Counted from the first letter of the stretch, positions 41,082-50,056 are shown. The stretch is DNA of 50,752 bases from JBCDGZ01 sp038750655 (GCA_038750655.1 JBCDGZ010000041.1:1-50752); one strand, 5' to 3'. The notes: a model not told the origin generated them from the sequence alone. Made by a program: numbers and translations.

Positions 41082-42896
41082 ATGAAGTATTTTGTACACA
41101 AAAATTCCCTTTTACTGCTGTTTTTATTGCTGTTGGTCAGTAGTGGAATGGCGCAGACGGGCTGCCCCGGTTGTTTGATCGACCTGTCGCCTACGCTTGC
41201 CGAGGATACGATCTTTCTCAGTCAGGTGGATGAAGGATTCCGAGGCGCGCCCTATGACCATGACCTCAGTTTTAGAATGCCCAAAACGACCGATCCGGTG
41301 GCGGCCAACGACCCCGGTATTCCCGGTGGGTTGAATATAGATGAGATCACCATTGTCTCGCTGAGTAACCTTCCTCCGGGCTTGTCCTGGGAGGCCAACA
41401 AAACGACGTATGACTTATCAGAAGAAACGGACGGATGCATCAAAATCTGCGGAACACCACTTGCCGTAGGACTTTACACCATTGAGGTAAGAGTCTCGGC
41501 TAGAATTGCTTTTATCAATACAGAAACCAGCTTTACCATCGATCTGAATATTCTCCCGGCTATTAGTAGCAACAACGGTTTTACGATGAATAATAACATC
41601 GGTTGTGGGCAGACTTTAGTGAGTTTTCAGAATAATATTGCTAGCAATGGCAACCCCGGCTTCACCTACAGCTGGAACTTTGGCAACGGCGGTAGCTCGG
41701 CCGAGGAAGAACCCGGACAGCAGCTGTACACCAGCCCCGGCGTTTATCCCGTCAACTATCAAGTCATCATCGATACCGTCGGGTTCATCCTGACCAAGGT
41801 TAAACTGTTGGAGGTGGATTGCGATGATCTGACTTCCAAGCCCGATATTTTTATCCGCATCAAAGACCCCGAGGACAATTTGATTTATGAATCTAGCGAG
41901 TTTACCAATACGGATATGCCCGTTGAGGTCAATCCCAATTTGATGCTCGGAGGAGGTAACTATCTTCTGGAGGCCATCGATGCTGATAGCGGCTTGGAGT
42001 TTAGCGATGATGATTGTGCCATAACCAATTTCAATCAGTTGTCTAACGGCATTCTTACAGGCCAGGGCTTCCGGTTGCAATTAGACATCTTGAATCCTGT
42101 AGATACGGTCGAGGTGACGGATACGGTGACCGTTTATGCCGTCCCACAGCAACCGATTATCCAGCAAAATTTAGCTCAAAATAGTTTTTGTGAAGGTGAT
42201 TCCATCATTTTGACCTCCAGCTACACCAACGGCAACCAGTGGTTTTTCGACGGTGAACCGATGGCAGAAGAAATGGAGGAAGAGCTGATCGTGAAAAATA
42301 CGGGCTTGTACGCCGTACAATATACCAGCCCCGAAGGCTGCATCAGTTTTTCTAATGCAGTCCTGCTAGAGGTCATCCCATTACCACAAGCCCCTGCGTT
42401 TACGAACGACAATAACCTTTTGAGTTTAAATAGCGAAGTTGTCCTTCCAGACGACTTCGAATTACAATGGTATCAGGATGGCGTGCTGCTGCCGACAGAA
42501 ACCGGTTTTGACTTGTGTGCCACGACTACTGGCGAGTACGAGCTGGTGGTCACCGATGTCCTCAGCGGTTGCAGCAACAGCTTTTTGATGTCTGTAGACA
42601 TCGATCCTGATTTCGATTGTACTGTAGGGGTAGCGGAGGTCGCAGCCGCAGCGCTGGACCTTCGGCTCTTCCCCAACCCGACCAGCGACCAGGTGCAGCT
42701 GCGGCTGAAGAGCGAAGATGCGGTTGGCATTCGCCTGTTCGATGCGACAGGGCGCTTGATTATTCAGGAGGTCTTGCCGGCGCAGGCTGGAGAGGTACAA
42801 GCGGAGTATCACCTGGGGGCTCAGCCCGCAGGCCTGTACTTCCTCAATATCCAAACCCCCAACCTCAACTTAACCGAAAAGATTATCCGGCGATAA
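41082..42896 (+). CDS. T9SS-exported protein with PKD-like domain
   Basis: 604 residues from the ATG at 41082 (MKYFVHKNSLLLLFLLLLVSSGMAQ signal peptide); a GTG at 41061 would add seven residues without purpose. Domains: a putative Ig-like region ~50-160 (LSNLPPGLSWEANKTTYDL, KICGTPLAVGLYTIEVRV), a PKD domain ~195-245 (NPGFTYSWNFGNGGSSAEEE ... YTSPGVYPVNYQV), a later pair of Ig-like strands (GNQWFFDGEPMAEEM ... NTGLYAVQYTSPEGC; FELQWYQDGVLLPTETGF ... TGEYELVVTDV) and a type A T9SS tail (LRLFPNPTSDQVQLRL ... LFDATGRLI ... PAGLYFLNIQT). Surface or matrix role is inferred. Confidence 0.87.
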   Translation: MKYFVHKNSLLLLFLLLLVSSGMAQTGCPGCLIDLSPTLAEDTIFLSQVDEGFRGAPYDHDLSFRMPKTTDPVAANDPGIPGGLNIDEITIVSLSNLPPGLSWEANKTTYDLSEETDGCIKICGTPLAVGLYTIEVRVSARIAFINTETSFTIDLNILPAISSNNGFTMNNNIGCGQTLVSFQNNIASNGNPGFTYSWNFGNGGSSAEEEPGQQLYTSPGVYPVNYQVIIDTVGFILTKVKLLEVDCDDLTSKPDIFIRIKDPEDNLIYESSEFTNTDMPVEVNPNLMLGGGNYLLEAIDADSGLEFSDDDCAITNFNQLSNGILTGQGFRLQLDILNPVDTVEVTDTVTVYAVPQQPIIQQNLAQNSFCEGDSIILTSSYTNGNQWFFDGEPMAEEMEEELIVKNTGLYAVQYTSPEGCISFSNAVLLEVIPLPQAPAFTNDNNLLSLNSEVVLPDDFELQWYQDGVLLPTETGFDLCATTTGEYELVVTDVLSGCSNSFLMSVDIDPDFDCTVGVAEVAAAALDLRLFPNPTSDQVQLRLKSEDAVGIRLFDATGRLIIQEVLPAQAGEVQAEYHLGAQPAGLYFLNIQTPNLNLTEKIIRR

Positions 42897-42915
42897 GACT
42901 AGTCGGACACCACTT

Positions 42916-42942
42916 CCGGGGTCTAAGCTCCCCGGCTTTTAT
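42916..42942 (+). terminator. Intrinsic terminator after the PKD protein
   Basis: CCGGGG (42916-42921) pairs with CCCCGG (42930-42935), followed by CTTTTATTT. It lies 19 nt after the stop codon at 42896. Confidence 0.6.
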
Positions 42943-43012
42943 TTAATATGGCTTTTGAGCCTATCCGAAAATTAAGGCTGCCTTCCTTGGGCAGACCTTT
43001 ATCCCAAAGACG

Positions 43013-43046
43013 ACAGCCGCCTCGACGATGAGGGGGCTGTTTTTTT
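43013..43046 (+). terminator. Second terminator between convergent genes
   Basis: ACAGCCgCCTC (43013-43023) pairs with GAGGgGGCTGT (43030-43040) with one mismatch, followed by TTTTTTT on the plus strand. The T-run overlaps the last codons of the convergent methyltransferase gene. Confidence 0.6.
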
Positions 43047-43791
43047 AACACCAATAGACAAAAGTCTGGTATCGAAATACAATCTTGCCCTCTTGTTCAA
43101 ACTGCTCAAAAAGCTTTTCAACCGCTGCCATCAAGGGTCCATATTCACTACCAGACTTTGGGCAATAAGAAGAGGAGCGCAGGCGCCCCTGGAGGCTTTC
43201 CAAATCGAAGCGTTGCGTATGAACAAGCTGCTCGACATGGCCTTTGCGAGGACTGAAAAAGGCAAAGAGTTCCTCCGGATCGAGATTGCGATGCCTTACA
43301 TTTTTGTAGGCTTCAATATGCCTATGGAGCACTAGCTCATAAGCGGCTTGAAAAGCATCATTGCGATCTCTTTGGTTCCAAACCAAAGCAATATGCCCTT
43401 CGGGCCGCAGTATCCGCCTCCATTCCGTCTTCACCCGCTCTCGGTCAAACCAATGAAAGGCCTGCCCGCTGATGATCAGATCGATACTTTGGTCCGGAAG
43501 GCTGGTGCGCTCTGCAGGTTCTTGCCGAGTAGAAAAATTAGGATAACTTTTCAGTAGCTCTTGGGCTGCCGACAGCATTTCCGCATTGGGTTCGACTCCA
43601 AGGACTGGATTGCCGTTGTCCAGGAAAGGGCGGGCCGATAGGCCCGTGCCGCAGCCCATATCCGCAATCCGCCAATCTGGCGAAAGGCCGATGTGGGCCT
43701 GCAGAGCGGAAAGTAGGCCAGAGGGATAAGTAGGGCGATAGCGGATATAATCGGCTACACGATCGGAGAATCGCTGGGTACTACTTTTCAT
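43045..43791 (-). CDS. Class I SAM-dependent methyltransferase
   Basis: 248 residues, Methyltransf_11-like. Motif I is IADMGCGTGLSARPFLDNGNPVLGVEPNAEML (near 38-70), followed by SIDLIISGQAFHWFDRER (motif II-III) and ILRPEGHIALVWNQRDR. Proteins of this pattern in Bacteroidota and Proteobacteria are mostly uncharacterised small-molecule methyltransferases. No neighbour suggests a substrate; the M56/BlaI genes lie upstream on the same strand but 97 nt away. Confidence 0.87.
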   Translation of the reverse strand: MKSSTQRFSDRVADYIRYRPTYPSGLLSALQAHIGLSPDWRIADMGCGTGLSARPFLDNGNPVLGVEPNAEMLSAAQELLKSYPNFSTRQEPAERTSLPDQSIDLIISGQAFHWFDRERVKTEWRRILRPEGHIALVWNQRDRNDAFQAAYELVLHRHIEAYKNVRHRNLDPEELFAFFSPRKGHVEQLVHTQRFDLESLQGRLRSSSYCPKSGSEYGPLMAAVEKLFEQFEQEGKIVFRYQTFVYWC

Positions 43792-43887
43792 ATCGCTTTA
43801 TTCAAATTTCGTGTTACAACCTTGTCGTAAGGTATAAAAAAAGGAACCCTAATGTGTAAGGCCCCCTCCTGTTTTTTGTCTTTAATC

Positions 43888-46281
43888 TTAATGGTCCCAC
43901 TTCAAATGCCAGTTTCCCAACAGACCTCCATCCTCTTTCATATAGCCCACACCGACAATCACTCTTTCGAGGTTCATCCCAATAACTTTGTTTTCTCGGG
44001 GCGTGATCTTATTGCGTTCCAGCAGGGCTTGGTAGCGCCCCATCTGATCAAGGGGAATCGCTTGTTCGTTGACCACGAATTGCTTTCCTGATAGTTGCAT
44101 AATGACTGCATCATCAGCATTTTTAATTAAGTTATCGGCCAATAACATACGGGTTAATTCTTCTTTAAATTCGTTTAAGTCCCCTAGGTCATAATCCAAG
44201 TAATATCCCTGAGCTTCCATTTTTTTGATCGTCCTTTGTCTTTTTTCCTTATCTCTGAGGGCTTTGGACTTTCCCGCCAAGCGGCCCTCTTTATGCTTCT
44301 TCTTGGCGGCCTTTATTTGGGCTTTCTTTTGGGCTTTCCTTTTGGCCAGGACCTTCTTTTTGGCTTTCACTCTGGCTGCTCTTGCTTCGACTTTAGCTTT
44401 CTGCTGTGCTTTTCGGGTATTGTTGTCAACGTCTAGTTTTCCGTAGAAAGACCCCTCAAAATAATTGTCTTCTAACTCGCTCACGCTGATGAGTTCTCGT
44501 GTAATATCGATGCGACGATTAGGACCGTATTCAATCTTGTAATGGAGGAATAGTTCATTGTATTTATTGTACAAGGCTTGCTCTAATGTCTTATCGTTAA
44601 CAATGATCTGATCACCGGGAATAAGGATCTCAATACGCTTAAAGTCATTATCGATCAGACCATCCTTGATGAGGTATTGGATCAGGTATTTTTTCAATTC
44701 GCGGAGGTCACCCACTCCGTGGTCAAACTCTTTCTTCTCCATTTCTTCGGCCTCCAGTTGATTCATTTTCCGCTCTTCTATTTCCAACTGTGCCAATTCT
44801 ATTTCCATTTCTCTAAGCTCCAGCTCTTGTTCTATTTCTAGTTCCCTCAATTCCAAGAGGTGCTCCTTTTCTTGTTCCTTCAATTCCAAGAGTTGCTCTT
44901 TTTCTTGTTCTTTCAGCTCCAAGAGATGTTCCTGTAATTCTGCTTCTCGCTCTTCCAATTCCGTTTCTTGTCCTTCTAGGTCCATTTCCCGTTTTTTCAA
45001 TTCCAGCTCCTGTTCCAATTCAAACCTCTCCTCTAGCTCTAACTTTCTTTTTAGTTCCAATTCCTTTTCCAGTTCCAGATTTTTTTCTAGTTCCACCTCC
45101 CTTTTGATTTCTTTTTCAAGATTAGAAGCTGGCTTTTCGTTATGAGGAATAGTATCCATTACTGGATGGAGTAGGGGCTTGAGGGCCTCCTTTTGCAGCG
45201 GCCGTTGGGGCATCAAGCTACCAATTAAGAGCAAAACAACCACAGAGGTGCAGAGCATCATCACCAGGGGGGTATTGCGGTACTCGGACAGGGTTGGGGG
45301 AGTAGAAGAAGGCAGCAACCTTTTCAATCGTTGCAGCAGTGGGCGATCATTGATAGCTTTCATGGCAAATTGATTTTGGTGATAAAAAGAATGAATATTG
45401 ATGGTGCCCAATGCTTTGATTAAGGCTTTGGGATTCTGCGTGCGGTGGACAGTAAGATCATCGCAGGCATATTCTCTTTCGGCATCAATACAATTGGAGA
45501 TATAGCGGATGCCAGGGTGGTAAAAAAATAGGGTTTTGATAGCGATCTGAATGAGATTAAACAAGTAATCATGGCGTTGTATATGGGCCAGTTCGTGCAG
45601 TAAAATAGCCTCGACTTGCTCTGGTGGCAGTTGATTGAAAAAGCCGATGGGGACCAGTACAATGGGCTTGAAGAATCCCAGGGTCAGCGGGGTTTGGACC
45701 TTGCTGGATTCTTTGAGCTGTGTGCTGCTGCTGATACCAATTTGCCGCAACAGTTGGCGGAACTGCTCTTGCCACATGGCCGGTGGGTCCTGAAGGCCTT
45801 CGGCTCTAAGCCGTCGGGTAAAGCGCAGCGCAGTGACGTAGCGGATGCTGCACAGGAGGAAGCCGAAGGCCCACAGGCAACTGATCCATAGGGTCTGACG
45901 GCTCAGCCAGGCCAGCCAGCTCACACTGGAGTGCTCCGTGTTGGAGGGGGCGGATTGGTGGAGGTAATAATGAGGGGCTGTGGTGATGAATTCGGTAAAG
46001 GTACTCATCGAGCCTTCCTGGAGGGCAGCCTTGTGTTGAGCCAGTTCGGTCGGCGCGGTTTGCAGGATTTGGTAATGCCAGTTGAAGGTGAGCACTGCTA
46101 TGAGGAAGGCCAATAACAGGCTGGCGTAGGCGGCGCGGTAGCGCTGTCGGGCGCTGTAGCCCTTGCTGAGGCGGCGGTGGCCATAGAGGAGGGCGGTAAT
46201 CAAACTGAGCTGCCAGAGGCTGTGGAGGATGGTCCAGCCCAGGCTATCTAATACGGGAGTTGAGCTAAGCAATTGCATCAT
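43888..46281 (-). CDS. M56/BlaR1-family membrane metalloprotease with very long coiled coil
   Basis: 797 residues. Helices near the N-terminus (WTILHSLWQLSLITALLYG, ASLLLAFLIAVLTF, LWISCLWAFGFLLCSI) and the zinc motif HELAHIQRH (near 228) followed by the third ligand region (CIDAEREYACDD) identify the M56 family, as in BlaR1/MecR1. Residues ~385-545 are a Glu/Leu-rich coiled coil with repeated units (LELKEQEKEQ). A second region (near 620-700) is Lys/Ala/Arg-rich (KAQQKAKVEARAARVKAKKK). No penicillin-binding domain is present, so the signal is unknown. Its ATG overlaps the stop of the repressor gene by one base. Confidence 0.87.
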   Translation of the reverse strand: MMQLLSSTPVLDSLGWTILHSLWQLSLITALLYGHRRLSKGYSARQRYRAAYASLLLAFLIAVLTFNWHYQILQTAPTELAQHKAALQEGSMSTFTEFITTAPHYYLHQSAPSNTEHSSVSWLAWLSRQTLWISCLWAFGFLLCSIRYVTALRFTRRLRAEGLQDPPAMWQEQFRQLLRQIGISSSTQLKESSKVQTPLTLGFFKPIVLVPIGFFNQLPPEQVEAILLHELAHIQRHDYLFNLIQIAIKTLFFYHPGIRYISNCIDAEREYACDDLTVHRTQNPKALIKALGTINIHSFYHQNQFAMKAINDRPLLQRLKRLLPSSTPPTLSEYRNTPLVMMLCTSVVVLLLIGSLMPQRPLQKEALKPLLHPVMDTIPHNEKPASNLEKEIKREVELEKNLELEKELELKRKLELEERFELEQELELKKREMDLEGQETELEEREAELQEHLLELKEQEKEQLLELKEQEKEHLLELRELEIEQELELREMEIELAQLEIEERKMNQLEAEEMEKKEFDHGVGDLRELKKYLIQYLIKDGLIDNDFKRIEILIPGDQIIVNDKTLEQALYNKYNELFLHYKIEYGPNRRIDITRELISVSELEDNYFEGSFYGKLDVDNNTRKAQQKAKVEARAARVKAKKKVLAKRKAQKKAQIKAAKKKHKEGRLAGKSKALRDKEKRQRTIKKMEAQGYYLDYDLGDLNEFKEELTRMLLADNLIKNADDAVIMQLSGKQFVVNEQAIPLDQMGRYQALLERNKITPRENKVIGMNLERVIVGVGYMKEDGGLLGNWHLKWDH

Positions 46282-46661
46282 TATTGGTCCTTGTCGAGTT
46301 GATTCAATAATTTTTTGAGGTCTTCGATTTCGGCTTTAGAGACCTTAGATTTACCCAAAGCATGCATCATCAATTCGCTGACCGAATCGCCGAATACATT
46401 TTTAACCATTCGATCGAGGAGCTTGCCTTTGGTGACGGCAGCGGGTTCGGCAGCCGAGTAGTTGTAGTTCTTGCCCTTGCCCGCTGTGCGGGTGATGAGC
46501 CCTTTGTCGAGCATCCGTTGGACTTGTTTTTGGGTGGTGGTGTAGCCTACGTCGCGCAGTTGGCTAATCTGCTCGTGAATCACTTTGATGCTGCAAGGTT
46601 GATGCTGCCACAGCACTTGTAAGATTTCGAGTTCGGCCTCTGAGGGTTTGGCACTTGGCAT
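46281..46661 (-). CDS. BlaI/MecI/CopY-family repressor
   Basis: 126 residues from the ATG at 46661 (MPSAKPSEAELEILQVLWQHQPCSIKV), the usual start of the family; a frame from 46715 would add 18 unneeded residues and run through an operator. Winged-helix fold: helix 1 SEAELEILQVLW, then IKVIHEQISQLRDVGYTTTQKQVQRMLDKGLI (recognition helix) and TRTAGKGKNYNYSA wing; the C-terminal part is a dimer helix. In BlaI/BlaR1 pairs the protease cleaves the repressor. Two palindromic operators upstream suggest autoregulation. Coupled to the M56 gene. Confidence 0.9.
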   Translation of the reverse strand: MPSAKPSEAELEILQVLWQHQPCSIKVIHEQISQLRDVGYTTTQKQVQRMLDKGLITRTAGKGKNYNYSAAEPAAVTKGKLLDRMVKNVFGDSVSELMMHALGKSKVSKAEIEDLKKLLNQLDKDQ

Positions 46662-46707
46662 AATAGCGGTTATGATTGGTACAATAATATTTACAGGAGG
46701 CAAGATA

Positions 46708-46723
46708 AACGACATTTGTCGTT
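46708..46723. promoter_or_regulatory. Operator 1 of the BlaI/MecI-type repressor
   Basis: AACGACATTTGTCGTT is a 16-bp dyad (AACGACA-TT-TGTCGTT). BlaI/MecI-type operators have the form TACAnnTGTA; GACATTTGTC here is the same kind of ACA/TGT spacing. It lies 47 nt before the repressor start codon, and a second copy is 30 bp away. Confidence 0.65.
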
Positions 46724-46737
46724 AAAGCAAGTTTATT

Positions 46738-46753
46738 GACGACATTTGTCGTT
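46738..46753. promoter_or_regulatory. Operator 2 of the BlaI/MecI-type repressor
   Basis: GACGACATTTGTCGTT repeats operator 1 with one changed base. The centre-to-centre spacing to operator 1 is 30 bp, close to three helical turns, so two repressor dimers would bind the same face of the DNA. Confidence 0.65.
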
Positions 46754-47104
46754 ATAAGATGGATTTTAACGTTTTAAAGCTTCGATTTAGCGTTATTTAG
46801 TCCGAGCCGTGTCTTCCGGCCAGGGGACACGGCGATTTTTCTCTTAAGAATACCAGCTTTATGGTATTGTCAGTGTCCGCATGCACTGACCATTTTACAG
46901 ACAAAAAATTCAACCTGCAGTACTATTGTTGAATAATTGCAGTATATTACGGGCACATTCTCCTCTGATAATAGAGCAAATACCCACTCCACCACAACCA
47001 TCTTATCTACTTTCTGCGAATTGAATGGCTTTACTTGATCGCGTGTATTGAGTAAAGAAGCTCGTCCATTCTCTCATTTACTAACCCATCTAAATTTATG
47101 TAGA
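46754..47104. other. Intergenic region between repressor and Cys-rich lipoprotein genes
   Basis: 351 nt with no gene. It contains the GCCGTGTC palindrome (46800-46835). No clear -7 element for the plus-strand lipoprotein gene was found. A TTG-started frame at 47048 overlaps the lipoprotein start and is not accepted. Confidence 0.4.
46800..46835. repeat. Palindromic repeat, copy 2 (GCCGTGTC family)
   Basis: GCCGTGTC (46806-46813) pairs with GACACGGC (46826-46833); the outer bases TCCGA and GA also match copy 1 at 27818-27852, which is in the opposite orientation. Here no gene ends nearby, so it is not simply a terminator. Confidence 0.6.
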
Positions 47105-47788
47105 ATGAAAAAAACAATTTCAGCAGTTAGCCTTGGCGTATTGACCCTATTCATTACACTTTTTTGTGCTTGTCAACAAAAAGATACGCTGATAAAAAGC
47201 GAAGAGCATATGGATGCTATTGAGCAGCATGCGCTTACGTTGATTCCCGCCGCTGCGACCTTTGAACGGCAAGGCAGCGAAGTCATCAGTGGTACGATTA
47301 CAGTGAACTGTACGTCCAGTGAATGCGAAGGAGGGAATATAGGAGAGAAAGGCCATTGTCAAGTGAAAAGTGATATGAATGGCAAGTTTGAATGTACTTG
47401 CGCAGGGTGCAAGATGACGGTTTCGGCCAATCTTTTTGATTCGGAAATTGACCTTGTTCAGCAACTATCCGATGCGAATGAAAACTATGGTGATGCCTTG
47501 CAATTTGTCCAGCAAAAGCACGGTGAAGCCGTAGAAGGCTTTAATCGCATTAGCTTTGACTTTCAGGAATCGTTTACATCAATCGTCTATGAATACGAGC
47601 TGAATAATGGCGATGTGGAGACGGTCTTGTATGTGACGGTATTTGATGATGACGGGGTGGCAGGCAAAACTTACGAAATCGACTGTACGGGAGGCTGTGG
47701 CTGCCGGGAGCAATATGATTTTAAGAGCGAGACCGCTTCTTGTTCTTGTGAGGATTGTAAAATGAAGGTGACTACGATTGACAATTAA
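47105..47788 (+). CDS. Lipoprotein with duplicated Cys-rich motif
   Basis: 227 residues from the ATG at 47105 (MKKTISAVSLGVLTLFITLFCAC, lipobox near 21-23). The mature part has a first Cys-rich unit (CTSSECEGGNIGEKGHCQ ... GKFECTCAGCKMTV, about 75-125) and a second one at the very end (CTGGCGCREQYDF ... ASCSCEDCKMKV, about 200-222). Both end in C-x-C-x2-CKM. The cysteines could form disulfides outside the cell or bind metal. Between them is a mixed helix-strand domain (IDLVQQLSDANENYGDALQFVQQKHGEAVEGF). No family recognised. Confidence 0.75.
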   Translation: MKKTISAVSLGVLTLFITLFCACQQKDTLIKSEEHMDAIEQHALTLIPAAATFERQGSEVISGTITVNCTSSECEGGNIGEKGHCQVKSDMNGKFECTCAGCKMTVSANLFDSEIDLVQQLSDANENYGDALQFVQQKHGEAVEGFNRISFDFQESFTSIVYEYELNNGDVETVLYVTVFDDDGVAGKTYEIDCTGGCGCREQYDFKSETASCSCEDCKMKVTTIDN

Positions 47789-47885
47789 TACGGTGACGGT
47801 GACTCCGATCTCGGAGCCACCGCCACAAATACTATTTTACACTAAGTAGCTTATCAATAATTTGTTTTCGTCCTTCATACAATAG

Positions 47886-49058
47886 TTACAAAGTTAAGTT
47901 TCTCGTACGAGCAGGGGAGAGGTGGTCCCTACCGTAGTTCATACCGCGTACTTCTATTCTGTAATTGCCCTTACGCCAGGTACCCGTCAAGGTGTTTGTA
48001 TCGTTGGTTCGAACATAAGTAGTATTATGAAGCCCGAAAGGGGCTCCACCACCGAGATAGACAAAGCGAATTTCTACATTGTGATAAGCGGGGGCCGCCG
48101 GGAACGTCCAGGTGATACGGAAATCGCGGAATCCTCCGGCGAAGGGAATATTGGGGCCCACCCCAGTTGCTGTTACAGCCGTAGGCCCACCGCCGTTTTG
48201 GTCTGGATACAATAGCTGGGCCGCTCTGATGTCAGCCGCTCCGTTCATGTTAGGTGGAAGTACGCCCATAGAGCCAGGACCACTAGTCATGATGGAGTTT
48301 ACGGCATTATTTACGGTGCCATGCAGGAACACGATACCATCAATATCATTGCCGCATTGATCATGGTCGTGAGTATCTTCTCCGCGGGCCGCTGCATCGG
48401 CGTGGCGATAGCCGAGCGTGTGGCCCAATTCATGGGCAACGATAGAAGCTTGGTTGGGCAGCCCTCCCCAGTTGGCACGATCAAGCGAGACGAAGCGACC
48501 GCAGCGACCATTAAAGGGGAAGCAGGCACGCCCTGCTCCGCCAATATTTCGCAACCCTGCTGGGAGCAGCGCATCATTATCATCCAGAATACTAACATCG
48601 GCTCCCGCGTTATTCGCGACAATTTGATAAGCCACCTCACAGTCAGCAACATTATTCCACTGATTGATGCCATTGGTGATCAGCGTGCGTTCCGCAGCAT
48701 TGAAGCCCGCACCGATAAATACCTGTAGTGGAAACTGATTCATGTCCACTACATTTTGGAAGATAACTGCATTCTGTCTGTCTTCCGTTTCATAGGGATT
48801 TGGGGTGTCATTGATTTCGATAGGCTCTGCTTGGGCCAATAACTCCCGATCCATTGCCAGGTCGCCAAGAATGATGTAGTCTTCATAGATTTTCGTGACT
48901 TCATCAATCATACCCATACACTCCAGCTTTTCGATCTCGTCATCATTCAGCGTGAATTGGGCTTCGGCAGCGGCTGCTAATTCTTTTTCCTTGCCGCAAG
49001 AGTACAAGAGCAGGCATAGCCCTGCCATTAGAATTGTTAATCTCAATAAGTTTTTCAT
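47886..49058 (-). CDS. Zinc metalloprotease lipoprotein, metzincin-like
   Basis: 390 residues. Lipoprotein signal LLRLTILMAGLCLLLYSC (lipobox near 21). The zinc motif HELGHTLGYRH (HExxHxxGxxH, near 213) places it among metzincins of the M57-like 'dual-action HEIGH' group common in Bacteroidota; FPLQVFIGAGFNAAERTLITNGINQWNNV is the conserved N-terminal strand. After the protease core a C-terminal beta domain (residues ~300-390) follows (GFRDFRITWTFPAAPAYHNVEIRFVY). Likely a surface protease with unknown substrate. Confidence 0.85.
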   Translation of the reverse strand: MKNLLRLTILMAGLCLLLYSCGKEKELAAAAEAQFTLNDDEIEKLECMGMIDEVTKIYEDYIILGDLAMDRELLAQAEPIEINDTPNPYETEDRQNAVIFQNVVDMNQFPLQVFIGAGFNAAERTLITNGINQWNNVADCEVAYQIVANNAGADVSILDDNDALLPAGLRNIGGAGRACFPFNGRCGRFVSLDRANWGGLPNQASIVAHELGHTLGYRHADAAARGEDTHDHDQCGNDIDGIVFLHGTVNNAVNSIMTSGPGSMGVLPPNMNGAADIRAAQLLYPDQNGGGPTAVTATGVGPNIPFAGGFRDFRITWTFPAAPAYHNVEIRFVYLGGGAPFGLHNTTYVRTNDTNTLTGTWRKGNYRIEVRGMNYGRDHLSPARTRNLTL

Positions 49059-49529
49059 TAAAAAATGGATTGAGGGAATAGCCGATCAGCTCTAACCATT
49101 CCCAGGTTAAAAAAACTAAAAAAATTGAATTGATGTTTGGGTTGGACAATAGTTAGTAGAGCCTTTACCTGGAATTGCGAACAGATAAAAACTAGGAGGA
49201 CGAAAGCCTAGTTGGCAAGCTACTTCGTCAAAATTAGATTTACTTTAAGGTGTGCTTTTTATTATATCATCAAAAGGAGTGGATGGACTTTGATAATAAT
49301 TTGGACAATAATAAACGCTTTACTAATGAAGTTAATACCGGAGCGTTTTTCCTTCCAACATAACGATAGCAGGTCTCATTTGGTTGAGATCGAAGAAAAG
49401 ATTTACCTCAAAAAGTAAAACATCAGACGGTTATTATTGGGGTATTTCTACAATTCATCCCCTCAATTCTACGCTTCGCTGCATTTTTCCCCCAAAAAAG
49501 AGCGTTACGGGCTAATTTGAATAAAATCC
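49059..49529. other. Intergenic region, no accepted gene
   Basis: 470 nt between the divergent metalloprotease and TonB-domain genes. A TTG-started frame at 49212-49418 has no convincing protein features. A related hairpin begins at 49530. Confidence 0.35.
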
Positions 49530-49574
49530 AAGTTGCGATCCACAAAAGTCAATCGTAATGGTGAATCGCAACTT
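49530..49574. repeat. Hairpin related to the 11560 repeat
   Basis: AAGTTGCGATCCAC (49530-49543) pairs with GTGAATCGCAACTT (49561-49574) with one mismatch out of 14. Read on the minus strand it begins AAGTTGCGATTCACCATT and ends ATCGCAACTTG, the same ends as the inverted repeat at 11560-11654, but with a much shorter middle. It lies 18 nt before the TonB-domain gene. Confidence 0.6.
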
Positions 49575-49592
49575 TCATAAAACAATAGCCAT

Positions 49593-50027
49593 ATGAAAAA
49601 GCAATTGATCCTATTCGTCCTCCTGGCCTTAGCCAGCTTTCCACTATCTGCACAAAACCACTACGCAGTCGCGACCGCCGTACCTCTAGACGATCAGGTA
49701 AGCCTGCAAAAGAATACAAGCAAGGTCGCCACTGCCGAGGCCATCGCCTTTCTCCGAAAAGAACAGCTCAACATGCAGACCATTCTAAAAGCAATGACTT
49801 ATCCCCAACTTGCACAGGAAAACGGCGTTGAAGGTACGGTGCTTTTAGAACTAACTTACGACTGTGGCATCACTGCGGTGAAGGTACGCGAATCGCTCGG
49901 CTATGGCTGCGATGAGGCGGCACTCGAAGCCGTCGAACGCTACGCCCAATTGCACCAGCCAGAAAAAAGCCAAGGTAACAAGACGCCGGTGAAAGTTTTG
50001 GTGCCTTTCAAGTTCAGTCTGCAATAG
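49593..50027 (+). CDS. TonB C-terminal-domain protein
   Basis: 144 residues with a signal peptide (MKKQLILFVLLALASFPLSAQ). The C-terminal ~85 residues are a TonB C-terminal domain: MTYPQLAQENGVEGTVLLELTYDCGITAVKVRESLGYGCDEAALEAVER, with the family pattern YP-x2-A-x2-NG-x2-G-x-V. Unlike TonB proper it is exported and has no N-terminal anchor or proline-rich spacer, so it may be a periplasmic or outer-membrane-associated relative. Function unknown. Confidence 0.82.
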   Translation: MKKQLILFVLLALASFPLSAQNHYAVATAVPLDDQVSLQKNTSKVATAEAIAFLRKEQLNMQTILKAMTYPQLAQENGVEGTVLLELTYDCGITAVKVRESLGYGCDEAALEAVERYAQLHQPEKSQGNKTPVKVLVPFKFSLQ

Positions 50028-50056
50028 CAGCGAATAACTATGCTGATTATATTGCT

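Noticed and set aside
49212..49418. 68-codon frame with a TTG start in the gap before the TonB-domain gene
   Set aside because: Rare start, AT-driven composition, no promoter and no recognisable feature.
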